From: Onthophagus taurus
Taxonomy: Eukaryota > Arthropoda > Insecta > Coleoptera > Scarabaeidae
DNA length: 64,000 nucleotides
Reading direction: 5' to 3'
Assembly (NCBI RefSeq): GCF_036711975.1
Contig: NW_027248941.1
Coordinates: forward strand, 2,170,001-2,234,000
Shown: one piece after another, positions 27,801-40,400 of the stretch
How the letters are laid out: the number at the start of each line of letters is the position of its first letter
Position numbering within the stretch: position 1 is the stretch's first letter
Position numbers and translations under genes: made by a program
The notes under the pieces: generated by a model
What the model was told of the DNA's origin: nothing
The model's input: only the letters and a program-made list of their open reading frames with translations
Databases searched by the model: none

Positions 27801-30800
27801 GTTGCTGTCAAAAAGTGTCCAGAAGCTTTCTAATTATTTCTATAGTTGTCAAAAAGTGTCCAGAAGGTGCCTAATGGTATCTATAATCGTCCAAGAGTAT
27901 CCAGAAGGTTTCTACTGATCTCTATAGTAGTCACAAACTGTCTAGAAGCTTTTTAATGGTATCAATAATTATCAAAAAGTGTTTAAACGCCTCCTGGACA
28001 TTTATTTTTATTGATGGAGGATTTTTCTTAACACCAAAAAGTATCAGAATGCTTTTTGGACATTAATTAAGATTCCATAATCATCAAAAAGTGTCTAAAC
28101 GCTTTCTGGACAGGTATAAAGTTTGTCTAAAGTCGTCAAAATGCATTTAAACGCTTTCTGGACATTTATGAAGACATCCAGAGAGTTTTTAAAGATGTCA
28201 AAAAGTATTCAGGCGCTATCTAATGATTGCCATGATTATTAAAAAGTGTCTAAAACCTTTCTGGACAATTCTAGAAGTTTGTAATGATTTATATAGTTGC
28301 GAAAAAGTGTCCTGACGCTTGTTAATGATTTTTATAGAGGTTAAAAATTGTCCTGAAACTTTCTAATGATTGTCATGAATATCAAAAAGTATCTAAACGC
28401 TTTCTGGATAATTATAAAAATTGCCAGAGGATTTTAAAAGATGTCCAAAAGTGTCTAGATAGTTTCTAATGATTCCTATAGTTGGCAAAAAGTGCCTAGA
28501 AGCTTTCTAATTATTTCTATAGTTGTCAAAAAGTGTCCAGAAGGTGCCTAATGGTATCTATAATCGTCCAAGAGTGTCCAGAAGGTTTCTACTGATCTCT
28601 ATAGTAGTCACAAACTGTTTAGAAGCTTTCTAATGGTATCAATAATTGTCAAAAGGTGTCTAAACGCCTCCTGGACATTTATTTTTATTGATAGATTATT
28701 TTTCTTAACACCAAAAAGTATCCGAATGCGTTTTAGACATTAATTAAGATTCCTAGGGGATTCTAAAGATGTAAAAAAATGTCCAGAAGCTCGCTAATGA
28801 TTTCCATAATCATCAAAAAGTGTCTAAACGCTTTCTGGACATTTATAAACATTTTCAGAGCAATCTTATCCAAAATTTACTCATTTTGGTTGTTTACACG
28901 GTTTAAATGTGATTTGACAGTCTCGAAATTTAGTTAAACAATAAGAAAAACATTATTTACAAGGTTATCTTTGACGTTTTCATAAAATGATTGTCAAAAA
29001 CAATTTGAGACATAAACAACACTTTTTGAGTAAATAAATTGATTAAATCAAGAGTAATATTAATATATAATTTAATTGATTAATTATTTTATTTACATAA
29101 ATTTATCAAAAAAAAATTAAGTTGGTAGTATGGAAAAAAAATTAAGTTGGTATCATTGAAATTAACTTGTCACATTGACGTTTCGCTATTCTGACAATTT
29201 TTTAAATTTATTTTAATTAATTTCTGTTTTAGTGACGATTCATTAGGATACGAATTTCCATTTACACTAAAAGCAATATTACAAGGTGGTCAAATCTGCG
29301 CTTTATGCCATTGGACGCAATTTTGCCGAGGATGCAAAATCCCTTGCAGCGAAGAATCCCTCTTCGATTTCTGCCAAGGTGGCCAAAACGTGATGTGCAT
29401 CGCGATCGATTGGGACCCCACAGCTCTTCACCTCCGCTACCAAAGCAGTCGAGAGCGAATCCTCATCGAACACGAATCCGTCTCAACTTGTCGCAAATTA
29501 CACACGGAACCCATCGATTTAGATTACTGTTTACGCGCTTTCACCAGCGAGGAACGCTTAGAAACGAAATATCACTGCTCGAAATGTCAAGATAAACAAC
29601 CCGCGACGAAAAAGTTACAAATTTGGAGATTACCCCCTATTTTAATCGTACATTTAAAACGATTCGATTACGTCAACAACAAGTGGGTGAAAACGCAAAA
29701 AGTGGTGAATTTTCCGTTTAAAAATTTCGACCCCACCGCTTATTTAGCGTCGATCCCGCAAGAAACGATTTTGAGGCACCAATCGTTGATGGAGAAGAAG
29801 AGGAATTTGGAGAATTCGTGCGAAGAGAAGATCGACGAGGAGGAAGTTGAGAAATTAGTCGATGTCGATGAAGTCGATTTCAAAAGTGTTAAAGTTAGGA
29901 AGGAGAGAGTTGCCCCGAAAAAGCGGGAACGATTAGAATCGACGAGTTTGATTAAAACCCCGGTTGTTGACGAGGATTTAAAAGATTTCCACGAGCATAA
30001 ATTAATTAAGGGGCAAGATTTGTTCGATTTGAAGTATCAATTATACGCTGTTGTTGTAAGTTAATTAATTAATATTAATTTATTTTGAGATATTTATAAT
30101 CTTCATTAAAAATGCTTTAAAATGAGTACAAACACGACATATTTATCTTCAATATTAATGAAGTTATGGTCAACTTCCGGTTAGAAATGTCAACGTCAAT
30201 TTTGACATATTTGTAATCGGCGTGAAAAATCCCTTAAAATGAGCCCAAACATGATGCATTTATCTCGAAAAACAAGAAAGTTATAACAAAAAAAAATTAT
30301 TTAAGTTGGCAACATTGAAATTAACAACATAATTTTTAAATATTAATACCAACCTTTAATTTTAAATTTTTTTTTTGATTGTATTTTTGTGATAAATTTT
30401 AAAACATTTTATAAAAATTAAGAATATGTCAAAATTACATTGACATTTCAAACCGGAAGTTGCTTATATCTCGAGTAATATTGGAATTAAACGCATCATG
30501 TTGGGGCTTATTTTAAAGGATTTTTAATGAAGATTACAAATATGTCAAAATTGACGTTGACATTTCTAACCGGAAGTTGATCATAACTTCATTAATATTA
30601 AAGATAAATATGTCGTGTTTGTACTCATTTTAAAGCATTTTTAATGACGATTACAAATATGTCAAAATTGAGGTTGACATTTTATTGCAAAATTACTAAA
30701 AAGTGTCTAAATGCTTTCTGGACAGTTATAAAGTTTGTCTAAAGTTTTTTTAAAGTCGTCAAAACGTATTTAAACGCTTCCTGGACATTTATGAAGACAA

Positions 30801-32940
30801 CGAGAGGGTTTTTAAAGATGTCAAAAAGTGTCCAGGCGCTATCTAATGATTACTGTGTTTATCAAAAAGTGTCTAAAAGCTTTCCGGACAATTCTAGAAG
30901 CTCCCTAATGATTTCTTTAGTCGTGAAAAAGTGTCCAAAAGCTTCCTAATGATTACTATAGTTGTCAAAATATGTCTAGAAGGCTACTATCGATTTCTAC
31001 AGTCTTTGGAAAGTGTACCGAAACTTTTTAATGATTGCCATGAATATCAAAAGATGTACAATTATAAAGGTTGCTAGAAAATTTTAAAAGATCTCCGAAA
31101 GTGTCTAGAAAGTTTCTAATGATTCTTATAGTTATCAAAAAGTGTCCAGAAGCTCTCTAATGATTTCTATAGTCGTCAAAAAGTGTCCTGAAGCTTTCTA
31201 ATGATTGTCATGATTATCAAAAAGTGTCTAAAAGAATTCTGGACAATTCTAGAACCTCTCTAATGATTTTTATAGTTGTCTAAAAGTGTCCAAAAGCTTC
31301 TTAATGATTTCTATAGTCGTCAAAATGTGTCCAGAAGGTGTCTAATGATGTCTATAGTCGTTAAAAAGGGTCCTGAAGCTTTCTAATGATTGTCATGATT
31401 ATCAAGAAGTATCTAAACGCTTTCTGGATACTTATAAAGAGTGCTAGACGATTTTAAAAGATGTCCATAAGTGTCTAGAAAGTTTCTAATGATTCCTATA
31501 GTTGTCAAAAAGTGTCCAGAAGCTTGCTAATTATTTCTATAGTCGTTAAAAAGTGCCCAGAAGGTGTCTAATGATATCTATAGTCATTAAAAAGGGTAAT
31601 GAAGCTTTCTAATGATTGTCATGATTATCAAGAAGTATCTAAACGCTTTCTGGATACTTATAAAGAGTGCCAGACGATTTTAAAAGATGTCCAAAAGTGT
31701 CTAGAAAGTTTCTAATGATTCCTATAGTTGTCAAAAAGTGTCCAGAAGCTTGCTAATTATTTCTATAGTCGTTAAAAAGTGCCCAGAAGGTGTCTAATGA
31801 TATCTATAGTAGTCAAAAAGTGCCCAGAAGGTGTCTAATCATATCTATAGTCGTCAAAAAGTGTCCAGAAGGTATTTAATGATTTCTATAGTAGTTAAGA
31901 AGTATCCAGAATCTTTCTAATGATTGCCATGAATATCAAAACGTGTCTAAACGCTTTCTGGATAATTATAAAGGTTGTCAGAAGATTTTAAAAGATGTCC
32001 AAAAGTGTCTAGATAGTTCCTAATGATTCCTATAGTTGTCAAAAAGTGACCAAAAGCTTTGTAATCATTTCTATAGTTGTCAAAAGGTGTCCAGAACGTA
32101 TTTAATGGTTTCTGTAGTAGTTAAAAAGTGTCCAGTGGATGTCTAATGATATCTTCAGTCGTCAAAAATTGTCCAGAACCTTTCTAATGATTTCTATAGT
32201 CGTTAAAAACTGTCCAGAAGGTGTCTAATGATATCTATAATCGTCAAAATATTTCATTTAATTCTAATTTGATTAATTTTAATTTTTAGAGTCATTCCGG
32301 GTTATTAAACGGGGGCCATTACATCTCGTACGCTTGTAACCCAAACGGACATTGGTACTGCTACAACGATAGTTCTTGTCGAGAAGTTTTAACCGATTCG
32401 AACGAAAATAACAACAACGATAAGGCGCAACTAAATTATTCGACGACCCATATTAACCCACGGATTAATTCCCCGCTACAAACGCCTTTAATGCGGAGAA
32501 GAAACGGAAGTAATTCGAGTTTGTCCCAAATTTCCACCGACACTTTATGCAATAACAACAATAATAACAATAATAATAATAACGATCAAAAATTGACGAA
32601 CAATTTAAGCGATGAGAATAATTCATCATCGGAAACTCACACGTTAGTGAATTCAAAAATTAATTCCCCAAAGAACTCGCCGTGTTTCCAAGAACGGAAG
32701 TTAATGAAAAAGATTTTCGATGGATCTGAAAATTCGTTGAATTCGTTTAAATGCGCTTACACCGACGTGAAAGTTCCAAAAATCGATACAAGCTCGGCGT
32801 ATATCTTGTTTTATGAGAGATCGGGGTTGGATTATCGGCCATATTTGCCGGAAGTTGCTTCGAATAGTCCGGGTCAAGCGGCCGAAGTGGAATTGGAGGA
32901 GAGTGAGACGGAGTTGAGGAAGAATTGTGTTATTCAATAA
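6887..32940 (+). CDS. USP32: Ubiquitin carboxyl-terminal hydrolase 32
   Basis: Thirteen exons: 6887-6944, 7899-8130, 14155-14684, 14741-15157, 15223-15505, 15569-15714, 19354-20456, 24676-24778, 24830-25096, 25203-25249, 25849-26210, 29233-30055, 32290-32940. All phases agree, giving 1673 residues (human USP32 1604). It starts MGAKDSKRSCLSYEEAQKR like human USP32. Calcium-type EF loops DVNRDGHVDFKE (about residue 244) and DMDRDGFLNQFE (about 280) are followed by a DUSP domain (about 413-500), a ubiquitin-like segment, and a split USP catalytic domain. The catalytic Cys lies in NLGNTCFMN (codon 20013-20015, residue 776) and the catalytic His in GGHYISYA (codon 32317-32319, residue 1467). Zinc-ribbon CxxC pairs are CQTC and CSKC. 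It ends CVIQ, a CaaX prenylation box as in the human protein, so membrane attachment is likely. A poly-Asn run of 11 sits near residue 1550. Role: deubiquitination on Golgi/endosomal membranes. Confidence 0.96.
8131..9500. repeat. ~327-bp dimeric satellite, USP32 intron 2 (first block)
   Basis: About four tandem copies. Each unit has two related halves of about 163 bp. Half A has ACCAACCCAACCCAAAAATA and then TTATAACTTATTAATTATGA. Half B has ACCAACCCAACCTAAG and then GATGGAAAAAAATGTTTCGT. Both halves share the layout ACCAACCCAAC, AATTTTG, TTATAACT, AATTAT, ATGGA, GTTTAGAATTAAC, CATAAAAC, ATCAATCAGT, so the 327-bp unit looks like a dimer of an older monomer. Confidence 0.85.
9501..10122. repeat. 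Array of TGTCAAA/TTTGACA inverted motifs
   Basis: Diverged units of about 52-72 bp each carry TTTGACATTTAAACTGTCAA, that is, TGTCAAA next to its own reverse complement. The same block, with the same left flank (…CAGCAGTACTAACTCAACCC), recurs about 2200 bp later at 11.7-12.37 kb, so it was copied as a segment. Confidence 0.75.
10123..10298. mobile_element. 176-bp MITE with 27-bp terminal inverted repeats
   Basis: The left end TACTCTGTTTTTAAACCAGG and the right end (reverse complement of CCTGGTTTAAAAACAGAGTA) form terminal inverted repeats of about 27 bp with one mismatch. Both ends are flanked by TA (10121-10122 and 10299-10300), as expected for a Tc1/mariner-type target duplication. There is no coding capacity. 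It lies in USP32 intron 2, between repeat arrays. Confidence 0.85.
10397..10822. repeat. ~122-bp tandem repeat, about 3.5 copies
   Basis: GGTTAGTTTTGTTTACAAAC recurs with spacing 121, 122 and 122 bp (anchors 10411, 10532, 10654, 10776). Each unit contains short near-repeats of 'aattatagcgtgaag' and 'aattataccatgaag'. The copies are highly similar, so expansion is recent. Confidence 0.85.
10823..11690. repeat. ~327-bp dimeric satellite, USP32 intron 2 (second block)
   Basis: About two and a half diverged copies of the two-part unit. The block begins abruptly after the 122-bp repeat and ends in the same flank as the first block, which supports segmental duplication of satellite plus TGTCAAA array. 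Confidence 0.75.
11691..12475. repeat. Second copy of the TGTCAAA/TTTGACA array
   Basis: This is a near copy of the 9.5-10.1 kb array, offset by about 2200 bp, with extra units containing CTGTCAAATTTGACA. It is followed by about 100 bp of ordinary AT-rich DNA. Confidence 0.7.
12476..14154. repeat. ~327-bp dimeric satellite, USP32 intron 2 (third block)
   Basis: About five copies. Those starting at 12.8, 13.14, 13.47 and 13.8 kb are nearly identical and spaced 327-328 bp, pointing to recent homogenisation. The array runs to within about 100 bp of the exon 3 acceptor at 14153-14154. Each copy leaves a 62-66 codon frame open, but it begins with TTG or no ATG and is treated as non-coding. Confidence 0.85.
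15715..19353. repeat. ~327-bp dimeric satellite, USP32 intron 6
   Basis: About eleven copies fill the intron. Copies at 16417, 16744, 17071, 17398 and 17726 are spaced 327-328 bp and very similar, while copies at both edges (15.7-16.1 and 18.0-19.3 kb) are diverged or truncated, the usual pattern of a homogenised core with decaying flanks. Confidence 0.87.
20457..24675. repeat. ~327-bp dimeric satellite, USP32 intron 7
   Basis: About twelve to thirteen copies. Some alternate between variants: a copy with ATGAAGAATTACTTTTTAAAC is followed by two with ATAGAGAATTACTTTTTACAC, suggesting a higher-order unit of several 327-bp repeats (compare 21.6-22.2 kb with 23.2-23.9 kb). The array ends close to the exon 8 acceptor at 24674-24675. 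Confidence 0.87.
25403..25651. mobile_element. Fold-back element with 63-bp arms, USP32 intron 10
   Basis: The arm 25403-25465, starting AAAATGAGCCCAAAAACGAT, is the inverted copy of 25589-25651 with only a handful of mismatches. Both arms hold AACCGAGATAT and ACTTCCGGTTA. The 249-bp unit has no coding capacity. The same terminal sequence AAAATGAGCCCAAA recurs in the arrays at 30.1, 38.6 and 50.6 kb, so this is one member of a dispersed fold-back family. Confidence 0.8.
26215..28865. repeat. ~41-bp minisatellite, USP32 intron 11
   Basis: Most of the intron is built from a diverged unit of about 41 bp, roughly GTCAAAAAGTGTCCAGAAGC followed by TTTCTAATGATTTCTATAGT. Longer variants carry 'taaacgctttctggacaattataaag' in place of the second part. 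Copies differ by many substitutions, so the array is old. It is followed by ordinary AT-rich DNA up to exon 12. Confidence 0.85.
30100..30690. mobile_element. Nested fold-back DNA, USP32 intron 12
   Basis: Left segments (about 30118-30290) containing AAAATGAGTACAAACACGAC, AACTTCCGGTTAGAAATGTC and AAAATGAGCCCAAACATGAT reappear inverted at about 30440-30640. The region is a large imperfect palindrome with a central ACCAACCTT-type segment. It runs straight into the 41-bp minisatellite. Confidence 0.72.
30691..32260. repeat. ~41-bp minisatellite, USP32 intron 12
   Basis: Same family as intron 11. In the stretch 31812, 31853, 31894 successive units start exactly 41 bp apart. A block of about 190 bp near 31.4 kb is repeated almost unchanged near 31.6 kb, indicating recent local duplication. 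Confidence 0.87.
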
Positions 32941-33470
32941 GATTAATCTGGTTTTTTATCGTTTTTGAGGATTACGTTGTTTTATTTTGAGGTTACGGTA
33001 ATAACGATAATGAGTTGCCAGTATTTTTGTATATTTTTGTAAATTATAGCTTTTTATAAACGTAAATAAATAGTAAAGTTTGTAAATTTAATTAAGTTTG
33101 AATGTGCCTAAAAGTAAATCATTTTTAATCATTTTAAAGTAATGCAATACCAAAGAAATTGTTGTTAGATATCGCTTAGTTAGATTCCCGCACTTCGATT
33201 TTATTTTGTACATAAAAATGATGTAATAAATAGTTAGTTAGTTATTGATGTTATCTAGTTGTACATCTTCATTTTCTTTTTTTGGGTTAATTTAGATTTT
33301 AATTAAACCTAGTCTGATATTATTATTATTTTGGTAAATTCATTTCGTTTTGTTATTAACTTTTTGGTTGAATTTATTGGTGCCATTAAATCGATTATAA
33401 ATGAAACAAAATAAAGAGAGCTTTTTGATTTGTTATTCCTAGTTTTATTTCATCTCTAAGAAACTCTTTA
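32941..33470 (+). other. USP32 3' untranslated region
   Basis: This unique AT-rich sequence follows the USP32 stop. Candidate poly-A signals AATAAA lie near 33065, 33223 and 33408. No reading frame of note is present. The minisatellite begins directly after it. Confidence 0.6.
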
Positions 33471-35565
33471 ATTATATCCAAAACTGTCCAAAAAATTTCT
33501 AATTATATCTATAACCATTAAAAAGTGTCTAAACGCTTTCTGGACAGGTATAAAGTTTGTCTAAAGTCAAAACGCATTTAAACGCTTTCTGGACATTTAT
33601 GAAGACATCCAGAGAGTTTTTAAAGATGTCAAAAAGTGTTCAGGCGCTATCTAATGATTGCCATGATTATTAAAAAGTGTCTAAAACCTTTCTGAACAAT
33701 TCTAGAAGTTTGTAATGATTTATATAGTTGTGAAAAAGTGTCCTGAATAATTATAAAAATTACCAGAAGATTTTAAGAGATATCCAAAAGTGTCTAGACA
33801 GTTTCTAATGATTCCTATAGTTGTCAAAAAGTGCCTAGAAGCTTTCTAATTATTTCTGTAGTCATTAAAAACTGTCCAGATGGTGTCTGATGACATCTAT
33901 AGTACTCAAAAGGTGTCCAGAAGGTACTTAATGATTTCTATAAGTGTCCTGAAACTTTCTACTGGTTGTCATAAACATCAAAAAGTATCTAAACGCTTTC
34001 TAGATAATTATAAAGATTGCCAGAAGACTTTAAAAGATGTCTAAAAGTGTCTACATAGTTTTTAATGATACCTATAGTTATCAAAAAGTGTCCAAAAGCT
34101 TTCTAATGATTTCTATAATCGTCAGAAGGTATCCAGAAGGTTTTTAATGATTCCTATAGTTGTTAAAATGTGTCTAGAAACTTTCTAATTATTTCTATAG
34201 TCGTTAAAAACTGTCCAGATGGTGTCTCATGACATCTCTAGTAGTCAAACAGTGTCCAGAAGATATTTAATGATTTCTATAATATCTATCTAATGATTGC
34301 CATGAATATCAAAAGGTGTTTAAATGCTCTCTGTACAATTATAAAGATTGCCAGGAGATTTTAAAAGTGTCTGGATACTTTTTAATGAATCCTATAGTTG
34401 TCTAAAAGTGCCCAGAACCTTTCTAATGCTTTTTATAGTCGTCAAAAAATGTCCAGAAGGTATTTAATGGCTTCTATAGTAGTTAAAAAGTGTCCTGAAA
34501 CTTTCTACTGATTGTCATAAACATCAAAAAGTATCTAAACGCTTTCTAGATAATTATAAAGATTACCAGAAGGTTTTAAAAGATGTCCAAAAGTGTCTAG
34601 ATAGATATTAATGATTCCTACAGTTGTCAAAAAGTGCCTAGAAGCTTTCTAATTATTTCTGTAATCGTTAAAAACTGTCCAGATGGTGTCTGATGACATC
34701 TATAGTACTCAAAAGGTGTCCAGAAGGTACTTAATGATTTCTATAGTAGTTAAAACGTGTCCTGAAACTTTCTACTGATTGGCATAAACATCAAAAAGTA
34801 TCTAAACGTTTTCTAGATAATTATAAAGATTGCCAGAAGACCTTAAAGGATGTCTAAAAGTGTCTACATAGTTTTTAATGATTCCTATAGTTATCAAAAA
34901 GTGTCCAAAAGCTTTCTAATGATTTCTATAATCGTCAGAAGGTATCCAGAAGGTTTTTAATGATTCCTATAGTTGTTAAAATGTGTCTAGAAACTTTCTA
35001 ATTATTTCTATAGTCGTTAAAAACTGTCCAGATGGTGTCTGATGACATCTCTAGTAGTCAAAAAGTGTCCAGAAGATATTTAATGATTTCTATAATATCT
35101 ATCTAATGATTGCCATGAATATCAAAAGGTATCTAAACGCTTTCTAGATAATTATAAAGATTACCAGAAGGTTTTAAAAGATGTCCAAAAGTGTGTAGAT
35201 AGCTTTTAATGATTCCTATAGTTCTCAAAAAGTGTCCAGAAGCTGTCTAATTATTTCTTTAGTAGTTAAAACGTCTCCTGAATGTGTCTAATGATATCTA
35301 TAGTCTTTAAACAGTGTCCAGAAGGTTTCTAATGATCTCTATAGTAGTCAAAAAGTGTCCAGAAGCTTTCTAATTATTGCTATAGTCGTTAAAAACTATC
35401 CAGGTGGATTCTGATAATTTCTATAGTCGTCAAAAAGTGTCCATAAGCTTTCTAATGATTTATATAATCGTCGAAAGGCGTCCAGAAGGTATTTAATGAT
35501 TTTTTTGTAGTTAAAAATTGTCCTGAAACATTCTAGTGATTGCCATGAATATCAAAAAATGTCTA
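33471..35565. repeat. ~41-bp minisatellite downstream of USP32
   Basis: Same family as USP32 introns 11 and 12. Blocks near 33.95-34.3 kb and 34.75-35.1 kb are near-identical over more than 300 bp, so larger segments inside the array have also been duplicated. Confidence 0.85.
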
Positions 35566-37499
35566 AACTCTGGAAAAGTGGATGATTTCAACGCTTGAGT
35601 GAAAGTTTCACGATTTATCGTGAGGTCTCAAGATATTACCTTTATTTTTTTAACAATTTATTATTTATATTACCTATTACCACGATTTTATTACAAAAAT
35701 AATATAATAATTGGTGTTAATAAAATCATAGCATTTTCAATCCAAATTGTAGGTTACTGTAAATTTCTCTGTTAGTTACATCTATTCGCCGCTAGATGGC
35801 GCTAAGAAATTACTTAAACTAATATTTCTTTTCCTTTTAATTATATCACTTTTATGTACAAACGTTGTCTAAACTGTTTTACTAGAATCATATGCCTATA
35901 TGTAACACGTATTATTAAAATTGAGTGATTTTTAAACAAATCTCACGATTTCGGCAACCCTGGCTTGAGTAAACACAAAAATAAATAAATAAAGTTTGAC
36001 AAAACTCTCAGTGAAATAATTAGTAAAATTATCTTTTAACTTGTAGTTAATACGAAATAAATTAATTAACCAGTTTTTGTAATTGAATTATACGTAATGA
36101 AATTGTAATAACATAACCAAACAAAAAAAAATACCCCAAATTAATCGTATAAATAATAAACGAATAATAATGAAATTGAAAATTATAACTTAGCTTATCT
36201 TGTAGATTATTGAAGTTCTTGGATAAGGAAACTTGGACTCTTCAAAAGGAATCGGTAACTATGATTCTTGATTGGATTGGAATAACTCTTCGGAATAGTA
36301 AACTGGGTTAATTGGATCAGGAACCACTTAATTTTCTTGTTTATTATTAAGGTGAATAATTTTAATTCTAATAATCTTAATTAACTTAGTAAATAAGTTT
36401 ACTATTTTTGAGGTTATGCCATTATGATGATTGACAAGTAACCTAACTTTTGTTTTTTAAGTTGATCGCGGATAAAATTAGCGTGCACTCCTCATCACGT
36501 TCGAAATCACACTAAAATGTACCAGTTTCGTTTGTTTCTTGCAAGAACGTTTCAAATAACGTATTCTGATTGGTTAATTTTTCAACTTGAAATTCGTATT
36601 TAAAATTTCTCCGGTATAGCCAACTTTGAAATGTCAAATATCACCAATTAAATTTAATCAAAAATTATTAAAATTTCTATTTTAACTATATTTATGTATG
36701 AAATGTTGTAGTTTTGTTGCTTTAACTTTGTTTGTGCTAATTTCGAAACATTTTCTTTTAGATTTCAACATCCAGCTTCAAAAATACTTTCAAATATTTA
36801 ATCTACAGATTTTCGTCAAATTTTGCATCAAAACTCCCATATGATAGATGATTTTCGTTCTTGACATGCTAAGATTATCGTTTTCAATCGTTTCTACCGG
36901 AGAAATATGAAATGTAATAAGAAATTAATGAAAAATGAAATTTGAGGTTATGTCACTGTCAAAATTTTACAAAATTAATTCGTATTAACTTTACATGGAT
37001 TAAATACAATAATAAACGTAAATGGGCAATAATAGATAATGAATTCTAACTTATTTACAACATTTTATTAATACAAAATCAAATTTTTATAATTATTATT
37101 CGTAACTTCACCTACGATTATTCAAAATTTAAATAATAAATAACTTGGTTTGGTTATATCATTACAAAATGAAACAAAATAATGATAGTTATTCGTAGTT
37201 TTATTTAATCTCTTAAAAAATAAAACTTTATATAGTATATATACAATTATTTGCGATAAATTATCTCATAGAAACTCTTTTATTATTAATTAAATCAATA
37301 TAATCACAAAATAAACTCATTATTATGATAACCTAAAAAAATATTAAGTTTTTTTTTATTTAAATTTATTTGATACAGAGAAAACCAACCTTAATTGCTA
37401 TAACTGCACTTTTCTTCCATAAAAAAAAACTAATCATTCGGAAGAACCTTTTAATTGCACTCTTAAACTTAACTCAAAACTTAAGCTTACATTTATTTA
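35566..37499. other. Intergenic region between USP32 array and the 37.5-kb gene
   Basis: Mostly single-copy AT-rich sequence. It holds the best CTCF-like site of the window at 35789-35803, scattered AGGTTATG motifs (about 36411 and 36949), and a small hairpin around CACGATTTATCGTG (about 35611). The right end must contain the 3' UTR of the minus-strand gene. No coding region is seen. Confidence 0.5.
35789..35803 (+). promoter_or_regulatory. Strong CTCF-like site
   Basis: CCGCTAGATGGCGCT fits the long animal CTCF consensus (CCnnnAGRKGGCGC) at nearly every constrained position. It stands in single-copy sequence between the USP32 repeat array and the next, oppositely oriented gene, a position suited to a boundary element. 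Occupancy is inferred only. Confidence 0.5.
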
Positions 37500-40400
37500 T
37501 TATTTATTACAATCGTAATTTATTCGCGGATAAAACTTAAAAGCCGGAACGACGAAATTCGCGATGTTAATTTCCGCTTTATTATTATCACTTTTTTCAT
37601 CTTTATTATCATTTTTTTCACCTAATCGATTAAATTGCGCTTCGAACTCATCCAAACACTCCAACTTTTTCGGTTCGAACCCCAAAGGACGCCCTCGAGG
37701 TGGAGTTGCCTCAAAACTCAAACTTTTCGCTTTTAACATGTGTCGCTTAGGAATCTTTTTTGTTGTCTTTGAGGGTCTTTGAGTGGCTAATAATAATTGA
37801 TGTTGGTAATCAATGGGCGCCTTTTCGTACGGATCTTCCACCAATAAGTTCATATCGAAGGATTCTTCGCTTAACGGTAGCGAAATATCCATGGGGGAAC
37901 TCGATGGGGCTTCAATATCGATCGTTTTCTCTTCGTTATTCGATAAAAAAACATTAAAATCGCTAACTTTTTTCGATAGCGGCTCCTTAAAGTTAAAAAA
38001 ATTCTCTTTTTCGTCTAATTTAACGCGTTTTACCGAAATATCTTCTTGGTAGATGGGGTTTAAAAATCGCTTATCGATGGGAACCGCGTCATCTTTAACA
38101 AATCGGTTCAAATTAACGTTTTGAATCAACTCATTTTTGATGTCGTATAAAACTTTATTCTTTTTCGTCGTTTGGATTACAGCGGGGACCATTTTTTCTT
38201 TGTTGCGATCCTCAAAAACGAATTTTTTCATGCCACATTTATCCGGAGTGCTGTAAACCCACTGCGATTGAGGCACCAATGCCACAGCGGCCGAAGCGGC
38301 CAAATTATTATCATCGTAATCATCAGGAAGGGATCGCTTCGTACTCATTTTTGATGTTAATAAAGGTAAAGAGGGGGATTTCCCGTCGAGGATTTCGTTG
38401 AAACTTTGCGTGGTTTGACGAACTTTCAATAAATACGATTTTTTTGAGTTGCTTCGAGATGGGTTGATATCAAGAAGGAGGTTGGCGCAAAATGAGATGT
38501 TAATTGGAGTTAAATCTTTGTTTTGAGTTAACTAAAACAAAAAAAAAGTAAAAATTATGATCAAATTTAATCGGAATCATAATCTACACGAAATTCCCGT
38601 TAAAATGAGCCCAAACTCGATGGGGTTATCTCAAAAAACAACTAAGAAAATCAACTTCCGGTTGTCACTTTTTTGAGGTTATGTCAAAATTAAATTTTTG
38701 AATATCTCGCTTGTTTTATGAGATAATCGAGTCGAGTTTGGACTCAATTTGAAGCATTTTTAATTCCCCACACGATAGTAAATCAAAAAAAATAAATAAC
38801 CTCACTTTATAAACGCCAAATCAATATTATTTGATATTTTGAACCATCTTGATTAATACATAATAACGAAGTTTTATTTTTAGATCTAATAGCAACCCGC
38901 GAATTTAATTTCGTTAAAATCGAATAATTTTCTTTTAATCATCCGCCATTTTGTTTTTATTTTGACAAAATTGAATTAATCCAACATCATATTCGTAATC
39001 TAGATTAAATTCCCTTTAAAATGAGCCCAAACTCGATGGGGTTATCTCAAAAAACAACAAACTTCCGCTTGTCACTTTTTTGAGGTTATGTCAAAATTAA
39101 ATTTTTGAATATCTCGCTTGTTTTATGAGATAATCGGGTCGAATTTGGACTCAATTCGAAGCATTTTTAATTCCCCGCGCGATGGTGAATAAATAAAAAA
39201 CGTAACCTCACTTTATAAACGTCAAATCAATATTATTTGATATTTTCCGCCATCTTGATCAATAATTTTAATTGAATAATAACGAAAATCTTTATTTTTC
39301 GATCTAAAAGTACACCGCGAATGTAATTTCGTTAAAATCGAATCATTTTTATTAAATAATCCGCCATTTTGTTTTCATTATTATCGAATTTGATTAATCC
39401 AACAGCGTATTCGCAATCTACATTAAAATCCCTTTAAAATGAGCCCAAACTCGATGGGGTTATGTCAAAAAACAACAAACTTCCGGTTGTCACTTTTTTG
39501 AGGTTATGTCTAAAATTAAATTTTTGAATATTTCGGCTGTTTTTTGAGATAATCGAGTCGAGTTAGGACTCAATTTGAAGCATTTTTAATTCCCCACACG
39601 ATGGTGAATCAAAAAAAAACCTAACCTCACTTTATAAACGTCAAATCAATATTATTTGATATTTTCCGCCATCTTGATCAATAATTTTAATTGAATAATA
39701 ACGAAAATCTTTATTTTTCGATCTAAAAGTACACCGCGAATGTAATTTCGTTAAAATCGAATCATTTTTATTAAATAATCCGCCATTTTGTTTTTATTAT
39801 TATCGAATTTGATTAATCCAACTGCGTATTCGCAATCTACATTAAATTCCCTTTAAAATGAGCCCAAACTCGATGGGGTTATCTCAAAAAACAACAAACT
39901 TCCCGTTGTCACATTTTTGAGGTTATGTCAAAATTAAATTTTTGAATATTTCGGCTGTTTTTTGAGATAATCGAGTCGAGTTTGGACTCAATTTGAAGCA
40001 TTTTTAATTCCCCACACGATGGTTAATAAATAAAAATCCTAACCTCACTTTATAAACGTCAAATTAATATTATTTGACATTTTCCGCCATCTTAATAATA
40101 ACTGAATCCTTCATTTTTACTTAAAAGTCCCCCGCGAATTCAATTTCGTTAAAATTGCTTCATTTTTGATTGAATTATCCGCCATTTTGTCTTTATTTTG
40201 ACAGAATCTAATTAATACAACAACGTATTCGTAATCTACATGAAACTCCCTTTAAAATGAGCCCAAACTCGATGGGGTTATCTTAAAAAACAACAAACTT
40301 CCGGTTATCACTTTTTTGAGGTTATGTCAAAATTAAATTTTTGAATATCTCAGGTGTTTTTTGAGATAATCGAGTCGAGTTTGGACTCAATTTGAAGCAT

